This document shows, one piece after another, positions 50,201-58,547 of a stretch of 64,000 nt of DNA (position 1 is the first letter of the stretch; every line of letters starts with the position of its first letter). The stretch is from contig CAYLMK010000006.1 in assembly GCA_964384945.1 (NCBI GenBank), positions 207,576 to 271,575 of the forward strand, given 5' to 3'. This DNA comes from S015-6 sp964384945. GTDB taxonomy: Bacteria > Desulfobacterota > DSWW01. The notes below the pieces were generated by a model. It worked only from the letters and a program-made list of their open reading frames with translations, had not been told where the DNA came from and made no database searches. The position numbers and the translations under genes were made by a program.

Positions 50201-52720
50201 CAGGAGCGTGTTCGGCTCCCGGGAGCGGAGGATATACGCGGAGAGCTTCAGGCGTTGCGCCTCGCCGCCGGAGAGGGTGTTCAGGGGCTGGCCGAGCCGG
50301 AGGTAGCCGAGGCCGATGTCCGACAGAACCCGCAGCGGACCTCCCACGGAAGGCACCTTCTCGAAGAATCGGAGCCCTTCTGCCACGGTCATTTCCAGCA
50401 CCTGCTGGATCGTCTTGCGGTTGTATGTAATCTCCAGGATCTCCTTGCGGTAGCGTGCCCCGCCGCATTCCGGGCACACGACGAAGACGTCGGCGAGAAA
50501 CTGCATCTCCACCTTCTCGAACCCCTCCCCCTGGCACGCCTCGCAGCGGCCCCTACCGGAGTTGAAGGAGAAGATCCCCGGGGTGTAGTCGCGCAGGCGG
50601 GCGAGGGGGGTCTGTGCGAAGAGGGCCCGGATGCCGTCAAAGGCCTTGATGTATGTGACCGGGTTCGCCCGCGGCGTGTTGCCCAGGGGGGAAGGATCGA
50701 CCAGGATCACGTCTCCGATCGCTTCGTGCCCTTCGATGGCCCGGTGCCTGCCCGGCCTGTCCGTGCTCTTGCCCAGGGCCTTGCGCAGCCCCTTGTAGAG
50801 CACCTCCCGGATGAGGGTGGATTTTCCGGACCCGCTCACGCCGGAGATACAGACCAGCCTGTGAAGGGGGATCTCTACTGTGATGCCCTTCAGGTTGTTC
50901 TCGGCCGCGCCGCGCACCACGATCGCCCCGCCGCCCGCCGCGCTCACGGGCGAGGGCGCCTCCCTCGGCTCCTCGGTGCGCTTCGGGTCAAAGAGGCAGG
51001 CCGCGGTCAGGGACTTCGTACAGCGGGCGATGCCCTCCGGAGGCCCCTGGTAGACGACCTGCCCGCCCTGTTCGCCGGCGGACGGGCCCATGTCGAGGAG
51101 ATTGTCCGCGGCGAGGATGATCTCCGGGTCGTGTTCCACGACCACGACCGTGTTCTCACGGTCACGTATCTCCCGGAGGATCTCCACCAGCCTCCTCGAG
51201 TCTCTTGCGTGCAGACCGATGCTGGGCTCGTCGAGAATGTATAGCGTGTTGACCAAAGAGGATCCGAGGGCCGTGGTCAGATGGGCCCTCTCCACCTCGC
51301 CTCCGGACAGGGTCCGAGACTGACGGTCCAGCGTGAGATAGCCGAGACCGATCTGGTCGAGGCAGGAAAGGCGGAACCGGATCTCCCGCAGCAGGGGTTC
51401 GGCGACCTCCCGCTGAAGGCGCGGGAGGGAGAGGCCGTCGAAGAAGGCGGACGCCTCCCGGATGCTCATGGCATAGATGCCGGCGATGTCCTTTCCGCCC
51501 ACGCGGTACCGGAGCACCTCCTGTCGGAAGCGGCGGCCTGCGCAGACCTTGCACGTTTCGTAGCTGCGGTAACGGGACAGGAGAACCCGGATGTGCATCT
51601 TGTAGGTCCTTGACTCCAGCCATTCGAAAAATCCCCTGACGCCGTAGAAACCGGGACATCCTTCGATGATCTGCCTCTGCTGGCCCGGTTTGAGTTCCTC
51701 GAAGGGCACCTCCACGGGGATGCCTTCCCGCGAGCAGAACGCCAGGGCCTCGTGGTAGGCCTCCCGGTAGGCCTCCGTGTTCCACGGCTTGATGGCCCCG
51801 TCCCGGATGGACAGGCGCTTGTCCGGAATGACCAGATCCATGTCCACACCGATGGTCCTGCCGAACCCGTGGCAGGCGTCGCACGCCCCCAGGGGCGTGT
51901 TGAAGGAAAACAGGTTGGGTGTGGGATCCCGGTAAGAGATATCGCACCAGGGGCAGTGCATCTCCGAGCTGAAGGGGAGCTTCTCGGTCCCCTGCGCGCC
52001 GCGTTCCAGGATCACGGCGATCTTTCCTTTTCCCATGCGCAGGGCCGACTCCAGGGAATCCACGATCCTCCGCAGCTTCCCCTCCTCCAGAACGAGCCGG
52101 TCCGCGATCAGGTCCAGGGAACCGGGGAGGAGTTCCCCCAGAAGAGACGCGGACACCTCCTCCGTCCGGCCCTCGTGGTAGAGGCGGAAGTAGCCGGAGC
52201 GCCTCAGGCCGGTCTCCACCTCGTTCGCAGGCAGGGAGCCGTTGTGCGAGACCGGAAAGGTAATCAGGGCTCGGGATCCGCCATGGGCCTCGATCAGCCG
52301 CTGGGCGATCTGCTGGGGGGTGTCTTTGCGCACCTCGCGGCCGCAACCGCCGCAGGAAAGGGTTGCCACCTTCGCGAACAGGAGCTTCACGTACTCGGAG
52401 ATCTCGGTCAGGGTGGCGACGGTCGAACGGGCCGTCTTGATCGGGTTGACCTGGCGGATGGCAATGGCCGGTGGGATACCTTCCACCCGTTCGATCTGCG
52501 GACGGTCCAAACGCTCGAGGAACTGGCGCGCATAAGCGGAGAAGCTCTCTACGTAGCGACGCTGACCCTCGGAATAGAGGGTGTCGAAGGCGAGGCTGGA
52601 TTTGCCCGAACCGCTGATTCCCGTGACCACGGTCAGCTGGTAGAGGGGGATCTCCAGGTCCAGGCCCTTCAGGTTGTTCTGCCGGGCGCCACGGATGCGA
52701 ATGACAGGCTTGTCCGACAC
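47228..52720 (-). CDS. uvrA: Double-length UvrA (two fused UvrA copies, four ABC modules)
   Basis: A single chain of 1830 residues, twice the usual UvrA. Copy 1 spans about 1-935 with Walker A motifs GISGSGKSSLAFDTLYSEGQ (near 33) and GVSGSGKSTLIREVLYKGL (near 625). Copy 2 spans about 955-1830 with GPSGSGKSTLAFDILFAEGQ (near 985) and GVSGSGKSTLVRQVLYKALR (near 1498). Each copy has both zinc modules (for example CPWCDISYRDPTPN and CEACQGEGFEKVE in copy 1; CTLCG and CERCEGQGQIRME in copy 2) and ABC signatures (LSGGEVERAHLTT, LSGGEAQRLKLS, LSQGESRRVRLV, LSGGETQRLKLA). UvrA normally dimerises, so this is a covalent dimer. The third signature is LSQGE, a change from LSGGE. It recognises DNA damage with UvrB. 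Start GTG at 52720 follows GAAGGAT. Confidence 0.93.
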   Translation of the reverse strand: MSDKPVIRIRGARQNNLKGLDLEIPLYQLTVVTGISGSGKSSLAFDTLYSEGQRRYVESFSAYARQFLERLDRPQIERVEGIPPAIAIRQVNPIKTARSTVATLTEISEYVKLLFAKVATLSCGGCGREVRKDTPQQIAQRLIEAHGGSRALITFPVSHNGSLPANEVETGLRRSGYFRLYHEGRTEEVSASLLGELLPGSLDLIADRLVLEEGKLRRIVDSLESALRMGKGKIAVILERGAQGTEKLPFSSEMHCPWCDISYRDPTPNLFSFNTPLGACDACHGFGRTIGVDMDLVIPDKRLSIRDGAIKPWNTEAYREAYHEALAFCSREGIPVEVPFEELKPGQQRQIIEGCPGFYGVRGFFEWLESRTYKMHIRVLLSRYRSYETCKVCAGRRFRQEVLRYRVGGKDIAGIYAMSIREASAFFDGLSLPRLQREVAEPLLREIRFRLSCLDQIGLGYLTLDRQSRTLSGGEVERAHLTTALGSSLVNTLYILDEPSIGLHARDSRRLVEILREIRDRENTVVVVEHDPEIILAADNLLDMGPSAGEQGGQVVYQGPPEGIARCTKSLTAACLFDPKRTEEPREAPSPVSAAGGGAIVVRGAAENNLKGITVEIPLHRLVCISGVSGSGKSTLIREVLYKGLRKALGKSTDRPGRHRAIEGHEAIGDVILVDPSPLGNTPRANPVTYIKAFDGIRALFAQTPLARLRDYTPGIFSFNSGRGRCEACQGEGFEKVEMQFLADVFVVCPECGGARYRKEILEITYNRKTIQQVLEMTVAEGLRFFEKVPSVGGPLRVLSDIGLGYLRLGQPLNTLSGGEAQRLKLSAYILRSREPNTLLLFDEPTTGLHLHDIRFLLKTFERLLRKGHSIVVVEHNLEVLRHADHILDLGPEGGDAGGRLVAAGPPAEIVRARRSHTGKALKHYLSTPAGEMIREVRRWGGRRVTGRSAPAEGNGGCVSIERAREHNLKEISLSIPRDRIVVITGPSGSGKSTLAFDILFAEGQRRFLESLSAYARQYIQPMAKPDVDRIQGVPPTVAVEQKLSRGGRRSTVATLTEVYHYLRLLFAKLGVPHCTLCGQRLAYQTPEGIHEDIRSTFRNQAVTLLAPVLKGKKGHHRELLRRLGRMGYTSVRLDGEVLAIKNIFAVDRYKEHDIEAVVCEIDLRHAPEGFLKEKIEESLRVGKGDLCVVPQKGGAERYYSRRLFCMPCGIGFPEPDPRFFSFNSRYGACRQCDGLGVIPANGGGGDGEGNGTDDRAEGAEWAVCPECGGTRLRKRALSVKIDGKNIADCVSLPPGDLTRFLDALDLDRRGESIARPIFKELEERLGLMEKIGLGYLGLGRAADTLSQGESRRVRLVAQLTSHMRGLCYILDEPTIGLHPRDNERLLGILQMLRDRGNSIVIVEHDEETIRNADFVVDLGPGAGSEGGEVVAAGPLASILASDRSLTAEYLRRGSAHRGLKPRRPMEGVSYGRLEGAAENNLKNIDVRIPLGRLTIVTGVSGSGKSTLVRQVLYKALRQKIHRARPTPGRRARLAGWETIRRVLEVDSSPIGKTPRSVPSTYVGIFDEIRKLFAMLPEARACGYSPGRFSFNLKGGRCERCEGQGQIRMEMSFLPDVFVRCDLCNGSRYGEETLAVAYRGRNIAEVLNMTVAEALAFFSEHPRLVRSLQIMKDIGLGYLTLGQPTNTLSGGETQRLKLAEELCRGSNHETLYILDEPTTGLHLSDIQALMGVVHDLVDRGNTVVVIEHNPEMIFQADYIIDLGPEGGDKGGRVMAMGAPLELIRDRSVKSHTIAYLRRYLEGEVFATPSGRGRIVTKPRVPRVPRQKAKA

Positions 52721-52937
52721 GTCGATCCTTCGGGATGAAGTTGCGTAGAAATCCGCAAGCCGATGGGTGCCGAAAACGATTATGGTAGCATCCCGCCCGG
52801 GAAAAGGCCATGGTCGAGGCGCTCGATCTTTCGGACAGGCGGCGCGCGGATTGCAAACCCCGGGAAAGGCCGTCACGCCTCGATCCGCGGGAACCGGATG
52901 AACTTGCGCTTCCGTCCGAGGGGCGGGACGCTTGAAC

Positions 52938-54413
52938 TTAGGGTTTTTCCGTGAAGGCGTCGCGCAGGAGCTTGCTCTGCCTCTCGAAGGCCTGGCGGGG
53001 ATTCCGCGGGTCCTTCATGAGGGCGATTTCCTGCGTGAGCAGCCGGGCGAGGTTCAGGATATGGGTATCGAATTTCTTGCATTCGCGCTTGTACAGGGGG
53101 TGGTCCCTGTTGATGTAGATGACCGTCTCCTCGGAGAAGACCTCGGGGCCGTCCTCGCCGAAGCTGTCCACCACGCAGGAGACGCCGTAGTCGCCGAACC
53201 GCATCCGCTTGATCACCGCGTTGGGGGTGAGCTCTCTCACCTTGGGCCTCCTCTTTCGTTTCCTGGGAGGCTTCGGCGGGGAAGGCTCGGGTCGCACTTC
53301 CTCCCCGTCCCCGCCCTTCTTCTCGGCCGGCTGCTTTGCCGCCCCTCCGAGCCCCTGCCCGCTCCCGCCAATCGGCAGCGTGCCGAAGGGGGAGAAGTCA
53401 GGGTTCAAGGCCAGGGCCCGGTACACCCGCTGCAGCGTCTCCTTCAGGGCGCGGCTGACGACCCGTTTTTCCCGCTTCGTGCCCAGGGTCTGCAGGGCCC
53501 GTTTGACCTCTCCCATCACGCGCTCCATCAGATCCGCAAAGGCCCGGTACTCGGGAGCGTCCCGCAGGAAACCGCTTCGGTCGCTCGTGATGGGAAGAAA
53601 ATCCGCATGGATCTCCCCCCGCACCCGGGCCATCGCCTTCCCCCAGGTCTCCATGCCGAAGAGTTCCCGTTTGATCGTTACCTGCTTGACCTTCACCTCG
53701 ATCCCGAGTTCTTCCTTCTTTGCGGCCGTCTCGGGCAGGATGACGATTTCGCCCGTAACGGGCCCGAACGGGGTGCCGTCGAGCACGGGGATGCAGTGCC
53801 CGGACAGGCTGCGCGGATAGATCCGGTGCCCGTTGAGCATCACCTTGAAGTGCGGCGCCTTCAGCGGGGTTCCCTCGATGATCTTCGCCTCGATGTCCCG
53901 GACCTCGAACTTCCGGAGGAGCCCGATCAGGACAACGGTCGTTCCGTCTCCTTCACGGACCTCGGGAGGCAGGACCTCCATCGGCAGGTTCCACCTGTCT
54001 CCCGAAGCCTCCCAGTCGGCCTTGTCGAAGACGATCCGGGCGGCGAAGTCCCCCTTTCGGGTCGTCACCTCGAAGCGCCTGCAGGCGGACAGCGTCGCAA
54101 ACTTCCCGATGCCGAACTGCCCGATCCGTTGCCTGTGAAAGACGGGCGACCGGGAGGCCTCCAGCTTGAAGGGGGAACCGATATTGAAGTACTGCCTGAG
54201 CCCCTCCCGGTCCATGCCGGTCCCATTGTCGCGAACCTCCACGGTCTCGCCGGTGACCGTCACGTCGACGAGATCGGCGTCCGCATCGTAGGCGTTGTTC
54301 ACGAGCTCGCGGATGAACTCGATGCTTTCCGCATAGAGCCGTTCGCCGATGGTGATGATGTGGCTCTTGTCGATCGTTACGGGAATGGTTTCCGTCGTGG
54401 GGCCTCGGTCCAT
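52938..54413 (-). CDS. HSP90/MORC-like GHKL ATPase domain protein
   Basis: A 491-residue protein with an N-terminal Bergerat ATP-binding fold: N box FIRELVNNAYDADADLVDV (near residue 35), G1 box VRDNGTGMDREGLRQYFNIG (near 62) and G2 box RIGQFGIGKFATLSACRRFE (near 95). After a second beta domain comes a Pro/Lys-rich linker (PSPPKPPRKRKRRPKVREL, near 365) and a C-terminal alpha-helical part. It is closer to HSP90/MutL/MORC-like ATPases than to sensor kinases, since no phospho-His domain is seen. Role is unknown. It starts at ATG 54413 or ATG 54419, the latter overlapping the GalT-like stop as ATGA. Confidence 0.8.
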   Translation of the reverse strand: MDRGPTTETIPVTIDKSHIITIGERLYAESIEFIRELVNNAYDADADLVDVTVTGETVEVRDNGTGMDREGLRQYFNIGSPFKLEASRSPVFHRQRIGQFGIGKFATLSACRRFEVTTRKGDFAARIVFDKADWEASGDRWNLPMEVLPPEVREGDGTTVVLIGLLRKFEVRDIEAKIIEGTPLKAPHFKVMLNGHRIYPRSLSGHCIPVLDGTPFGPVTGEIVILPETAAKKEELGIEVKVKQVTIKRELFGMETWGKAMARVRGEIHADFLPITSDRSGFLRDAPEYRAFADLMERVMGEVKRALQTLGTKREKRVVSRALKETLQRVYRALALNPDFSPFGTLPIGGSGQGLGGAAKQPAEKKGGDGEEVRPEPSPPKPPRKRKRRPKVRELTPNAVIKRMRFGDYGVSCVVDSFGEDGPEVFSEETVIYINRDHPLYKRECKKFDTHILNLARLLTQEIALMKDPRNPRQAFERQSKLLRDAFTEKP

Positions 54414-54415
54414 TC

Positions 54416-55477
54416 TCATCCCTTCTGCATGATCCCCCGCATCGTGGAGGCCAGGACCTCGGGAGGGGTCAGGATCAGCTCGTTGCGAAGCAGTTTCTGG
54501 AGGAAATAGTCGTCCGTGCGGTAGTTCTCGTAAACGTTCTGCCTGGAGATGATGCGCAAGTAGCAGCGGATCGAATCGTCGCTTTCGCCGAGAGGCCCTG
54601 AATAGACCGCGAAGTTGAACGTGGAGATGCCCATCGAGTCATAGCCCTTGAGGATGAGGGAGAGCCCTCGGGCCAATCCCTCCAGATCCTCTCCGTCCAT
54701 TTCCAGAAAATCCCTTTTCCCCCGAAGGACTCCGACGATCTCGTTCGTCCCCTGGGGCGAGAACGGGGCGATCCAGCAGACCGGCCCGGTCTCACCGATG
54801 TGTCGTTCCCCGCGTTCCCTCTCGACCTCGACGATGTCGGACCAGTAGCAGCCTCCGTTGGCCCGATGGTAGCGCCTGCCGTGCTCGAACACGTCCTCCA
54901 TGTAGGTGAATGGAAGGTCCGCCCCGACAATCTGGAAGTGGGGATGGGGGATGCTGGCCCCTGCGGGATGAAGGTAATTCCCGTTGATCGTGACGTAGCG
55001 CATGCCGGGCTCGCCCTGCGAAAGGGCCCGCACGAACTGCAACGATGCCTGAAACGCGTCGAGCAGCATGCCGGGATCAAAATCGGCCAGCCTGACATAG
55101 TGCCTGCCACCCACGCGGACAACCGCATGGACCGGGGCCACCGGAAACAGGTTGGGGAAGAGGACGGCCTCGCCCACCTGAATGCGGCCCTCCGGTACAA
55201 GTTCCTTCGGATAGGTCGGCGTTGCCAGCTTCCAGGTGTCCCCGCAGAGAAAGCAACGGGCCTGGCTTTCCCGGGCCAGCCGCTCGATCAGCCCCTGGTC
55301 GCTGGGGCCGAAGAAGACCGCAACCTTGTCCTGCAGGGTCGGGTTGAAGGCGCTCTGGTACCCGGTCAAGGGATCTCTTCGGATCGTGATCTCCTGCGTG
55401 TCCAGTTCGTTCCCGCGCATCGGGTTGTGAAAGGTGGACTTCTGAACATGCTTTTCGAAACGGATTCCCTTTTTCAT
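54416..55477 (-). CDS. Galactose-1-phosphate uridylyltransferase-like protein
   Basis: A 353-residue GalT/HIT-superfamily protein that would move a nucleotidyl group between sugar phosphates. Signatures: ITIRRDPLTGYQSAFNPTLQ near residue 30, a Cys pair in ARCFLCGDTW near 75, and the active-site HPHFQIVGADLPFT near 180 with the catalytic His pair. NYLHPAGASIPHPHFQIVGA gives the extended motif. Chain length fits GalT. It may feed UDP-sugars to polysaccharide synthesis, or act as an ADP-sugar or Ap4A phosphorylase-like enzyme. GGAGGAGC precedes the ATG. It overlaps the HSP90-like gene by four bases. Confidence 0.85.
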   Translation of the reverse strand: MKKGIRFEKHVQKSTFHNPMRGNELDTQEITIRRDPLTGYQSAFNPTLQDKVAVFFGPSDQGLIERLARESQARCFLCGDTWKLATPTYPKELVPEGRIQVGEAVLFPNLFPVAPVHAVVRVGGRHYVRLADFDPGMLLDAFQASLQFVRALSQGEPGMRYVTINGNYLHPAGASIPHPHFQIVGADLPFTYMEDVFEHGRRYHRANGGCYWSDIVEVERERGERHIGETGPVCWIAPFSPQGTNEIVGVLRGKRDFLEMDGEDLEGLARGLSLILKGYDSMGISTFNFAVYSGPLGESDDSIRCYLRIISRQNVYENYRTDDYFLQKLLRNELILTPPEVLASTMRGIMQKG

Positions 55478-55849
55478 CGGACCGGCTCCTCCCGTTCACG
55501 CAAGGCGCGCTTGCCAACTGCGGCGACTTCATGAAAAATCAAGCCAGGAGGAGTCTATCAAAATTCAGTCGAAAAACCACGCGAAGGCGTGCGAAACGAG
55601 GTGAAAGGGAAAGGGTCCAAGGGGGGGAAAGGCCGCGCCGGCCCTCGTCCTGAGGCGAAAGGACAAGGAGGCCGGCGGTCGGGCGCGGCCCAGGCAGGAA
55701 CCCAAGTGGGCAGGGGGAAGGGAATCCCCGCGAAAACGGGGGTTCAGGGGTGGTGTGTGCAGGCGGATCGGCCCGCGGCGGGGCGTTGCCAGGAACATGG
55801 GCTGTCCGGGACGGAGCGGGCCGAAACCGGGGGCGAGGAGACCGTCTCA
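55478..55849. other. Intergenic region with a half-palindromic repeat
   Basis: GGAATCCCCGCGAAAACGGGGGTTCAGG-like sequence at 55721-55747 contains CCCCG-CGAAAA-CGGGG and belongs to the same general family as the repeat in dnaE2. No gene is seen. The frame of the next gene is open through the region but reads as low-complexity sequence. Confidence 0.55.
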
Positions 55850-57013
55850 TTGCCGCAGGATCGTCTGCTCGGAGATTGCCACGGCCCTGTGGCGAGGACC
55901 CCGGAGTATCCGCGACCGGGAAAAGGCTTCTCCGTTGCAACCTTCTCAAGGGCTCTTGCCGGTCCTTTCCTCCGAAGCCTTCCGCTTTGGGCCGCCCTCC
56001 TGGCAGGCCTGGCCCAGGGCTCGGTCCCGACCGGTGCCGGGTGGAAGGAGAGCCGGTTCCGGCCTTTCACGTTTCATTACCTTGCCCATGACGAGAAGCT
56101 GGTCGGCTATCTCGGCAGGCTCTCGCAAGAGATAGAGCGTAGGGTCACCGAAGACCTCGGGCTCCCGGGTTTGGACGAAATCCAGGTGACCATCGCCTCC
56201 ACGCACGAGGATTTCCTTTCCCTCCAGCCGCCGGGGCCCAAGGCGCAGAAATGGGCGGCTGCGCTTGCCTACCCTTCCCAGGACCGGATCCTGATGAAAT
56301 CGCCCAGGCTTCTCACGGGAGGCCAGCCCCATTACGAAGAGATTTTCCTGCACGAGGCGGCACACATAGCGCTGGATCAGGCGTGCAGGCCGGGACGGCG
56401 GGACCGTCCGGGTGCAAGGTGCGCTGCCGGGGCGGCATGCCCGGAATCCGAAATGCCGAGGTGGCTTCACGAGGGCTACGCTATCTACCTGACCCGCGAA
56501 TGGTCTCCGAGCCGGGAGGTCCTTCTCACCCGTGCGGTCCTCCGGGGCGGGCTCATCCCTCTGGGCCGGCTTGTGAGCGGTTTTCCGGAGGAGGAATCTC
56601 AGGCGGCGCTTGCCTATGCCCAGAGCGCGGACCTCGTGCACTACCTGATCCGCCGATTCGGCAGCAAGGCGTTCCACGGCTTTGTCGTCGCGTTGGGCAA
56701 GGGAGAACGCTTCGGGCATGCAGTCCGGACCCTCCTGGGAGAGGACTTCCGCTCGCTGGAGGAAGACTGGCAGAGGCACCTGAGAATCCGATATACCTGG
56801 CTGCCCCTGCTGACCAGCACGGGGAGCCTCTGGTTCCTGGCAAGTCTCCTCTTCCTGGCCGCCTATGCTCGCAAGAGGTTTAGAGCGCGGGCAAAAGCGA
56901 AGGAGTGGGCGCAGGAGGAACTCGGCCCGGTCAACGGACAAGCTACAGACGCGGATCGAAATTCCCGGATTCCGGCCCGCCGCACTCCGGGGTGTAACAA
57001 GTCACGTCCGTAA
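55850..57013 (+). CDS. Peptidase-MA-like membrane metalloprotease
   Basis: A 387-residue protein with an N-terminal hydrophobic leader (SLPLWAALLAGLAQGSVP), a zinc metalloprotease domain with HEAAHIALD (the HExxH motif is HEAAH, near residue 170) and MPRWLHEGYAIYL (near 205, third ligand region), and a C-terminal helix (LWFLASLLFLAAYARKR). It fits the peptidase MA-like group and would act at the membrane or periplasm. No ATG begins the frame near the leader. TTG at 55850 has GAGGAG ten bases before it; GTG at 55889 is an alternative. The last 71 bases overlap a convergent small gene. Confidence 0.75.
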   Translation: MPQDRLLGDCHGPVARTPEYPRPGKGFSVATFSRALAGPFLRSLPLWAALLAGLAQGSVPTGAGWKESRFRPFTFHYLAHDEKLVGYLGRLSQEIERRVTEDLGLPGLDEIQVTIASTHEDFLSLQPPGPKAQKWAAALAYPSQDRILMKSPRLLTGGQPHYEEIFLHEAAHIALDQACRPGRRDRPGARCAAGAACPESEMPRWLHEGYAIYLTREWSPSREVLLTRAVLRGGLIPLGRLVSGFPEEESQAALAYAQSADLVHYLIRRFGSKAFHGFVVALGKGERFGHAVRTLLGEDFRSLEEDWQRHLRIRYTWLPLLTSTGSLWFLASLLFLAAYARKRFRARAKAKEWAQEELGPVNGQATDADRNSRIPARRTPGCNKSRP

Positions 57014-57122
57014 ACGTACAAGGCTCCTTGCAGGAAGGGCAGGTCTGCGGGGTGTCTTTCCCCACCTCTTCCTGAAACCGATACCCGCAAAGGTTGCACT
57101 TCCACCATACTTTCTTGACCAT
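56943..57122 (-). CDS. Rubredoxin-like zinc/iron-ribbon protein, 59 residues
   Basis: A 59-residue protein with two CxxC pairs in rubredoxin layout, KVWWKCNLCGYRFQEEVGKD and TCPSCKEPCTF, then DVTCYTPECGGPESGNFDPR and L at the end. It could bind one iron in redox use or one zinc. Small proteins of this type occur in sulfate-reducing and other anaerobic bacteria. GGAGG lies just before the ATG. It is transcribed opposite the peptidase gene and overlaps its 3' end by 71 bases. At 59 residues it falls below common length cut-offs. Confidence 0.75.
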   Translation of the reverse strand: MVKKVWWKCNLCGYRFQEEVGKDTPQTCPSCKEPCTFTDVTCYTPECGGPESGNFDPRL

Positions 57123-57209
57123 GATTTCCTCCGGCAGGTCGATGGGAACGACGTTTCGTCCTTGATCAATGGTATGGATTCCTCTCAGGAGATTTTCGAT
57201 TCAGGTCGT

Positions 57210-57238
57210 TTGCCAAAAAGGAGCAATGCTGATACCCT
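57210..57238 (+). promoter_or_regulatory. Sigma-70 promoter for tRNA-Ser
   Basis: TTGCCA and TACCCT separated by exactly 17 bases, about 50 bases before the tRNA. Confidence 0.5.
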
Positions 57239-57286
57239 AAGAGCGGCCTCGTCGCACGAAGACTACGCGGATATCGTTCGCAATCT

Positions 57287-57378
57287 GGAGAGATGACCGA
57301 GGGGCTGAAGGTACTCGCCTGCTAAGCGAGTGTGGGGGTAACGCCTCACCGAGGGTTCGAATCCCTCTCTCTCCGCCA
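57287..57378 (+). tRNA. tRNA-Ser (anticodon GCT)
   Basis: The acceptor stem GGAGAGA pairs with TCTCTCC, followed by G and an encoded CCA. The anticodon arm CTCGC-CTGCTAA-GCGAG gives anticodon GCT (reads AGC/AGT). A long variable arm and the T-arm GAGGGTTCGAATCCCTC confirm the class II serine tRNA. No integrase gene or attachment duplication is seen beside it. Confidence 0.95.
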
Positions 57379-57427
57379 AACCCAAGGCGCAGACCGATCC
57401 TGCAAGCCGGGCTTCCGGAGCGAACCC

Positions 57428-58234
57428 ATGGATCTGCATGCAGGCATGGAACGGGCGGCGGAGGTCTTCCGGAGGACCCGCAAGCTGGTTACCTTCACCG
57501 GGGCGGGCATGTCCGCAGAGAGCGGCATCCCCACCTTTCGTGACCCCGGCGGGATCTGGGACCAATTCGACCCCGAAGAGGTCGGAACCGGGCCCGGCCT
57601 CCTCAACACCCTTTCCCGCATGCCCGACAAAATCCGCGCATTCGCGCAGCAAACGATCGGCGTTTTCCTGCGTGCAGAACCCAACCCGGGACACCTGGCC
57701 CTCGGAACCCTGGAACAGATGGGAATCCTCAGGTCCGTCATCACGCAGAACGTGGACAACCTCCATCAGGAGGCGGGTAACAAGAACGTCATCGAGATGC
57801 ACGGCAACCTCTTCCGGCATCGCTGCCTGGCATGCTCGGCCACGAGGTCCTTCAGCCGAAAGGAGTTCCTCGGGAGTATGCAGACAAGGCTGGCGGAGAT
57901 GAGGACGTTCGACCTCCCTTCGATCCTGGCCATGCTGCCCAGGTGCGATTGCGGCAACCCGATGCGGCCCGACGTGGTCATGTTCGGCGAGGCCGTGCAG
58001 GGGCTCTACGAGTCGTTTCAGGAGGCGGATGCGTGTGAGGTCATGCTCGTGCTGGGTACGTCGGGGGTGGTCTACCCGGCGGCCGCACTGCCGCAAAAGG
58101 CCAGGCAGGCGGGTGCCACGGTGGTCGAGATCAACCCGGGCGACAGCGCCTACCATGGCATTGCGGACATACGCCTCAGGGGCAGGACCGGGGAAATCCT
58201 TCCCCGGATCGTCGAGAAGATCCGGAACGCCTGA
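57428..58234 (+). CDS. NAD-dependent protein deacylase (sirtuin)
   Basis: A 268-residue sirtuin. Motifs: VTFTGAGMSAESGIPTFRDP near residue 25 (NAD site), TQNVDNLHQEAGN near 110, the catalytic His in IEMHGNLFRHRCLACSATRS near 125, a zinc module of CLAC and CDCG (near 135 and 175), and LGTSGVVYPAAALPQKARQA near 210. It removes acyl groups from lysines using NAD. Placement beside a tRNA shows no obvious functional link. ATG at 57428 has CCGGAG seven bases before it. Confidence 0.93.
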   Translation: MDLHAGMERAAEVFRRTRKLVTFTGAGMSAESGIPTFRDPGGIWDQFDPEEVGTGPGLLNTLSRMPDKIRAFAQQTIGVFLRAEPNPGHLALGTLEQMGILRSVITQNVDNLHQEAGNKNVIEMHGNLFRHRCLACSATRSFSRKEFLGSMQTRLAEMRTFDLPSILAMLPRCDCGNPMRPDVVMFGEAVQGLYESFQEADACEVMLVLGTSGVVYPAAALPQKARQAGATVVEINPGDSAYHGIADIRLRGRTGEILPRIVEKIRNA

Positions 58235-58547
58235 ACCGCGGGGCCGGCAGGACCTTTTTCATCGACCCCTGCAGCGACAATATTTTGGCGACGCTCGTTC
58301 CTTCCCTGTATCCGCCCGCCCCTCGAGACTCTTGCGCTCCGAGACGGCCATCCTCCCGGCCGTATCGCCCGAACAGGATATAACTCGTTGAATCGAAAGG
58401 GTTTCTCTCCCCCTTCCCAAATACCCGTTCTTCAGAATCTCCGTGGAAAGAAGCTCTGGCCCCCTTTTTGCTTTTCCATGAATCCGGGGGGCCTGGTACC
58501 TGTGGGTCGGCCCAGGACAGGAGGCCCGGACAAGGGAGGGTTTTCGA
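58235..58547. other. Intergenic region before the FHA gene
   Basis: No gene or clear structure is seen. GGGAGGG just before 58548 is the FHA gene ribosome-binding site. Confidence 0.5.

Noticed and set aside
47162..51244. Open frame of 1360 codons on the plus strand opposite uvrA
   Set aside because: Antisense to a fully conserved gene; open only because of the GC-rich codon use of uvrA. No family character.
57287..57378. tRNA-Ser as a mobile-element attachment site
   Set aside because: No integrase, no duplicated tRNA end and no change in gene character nearby.
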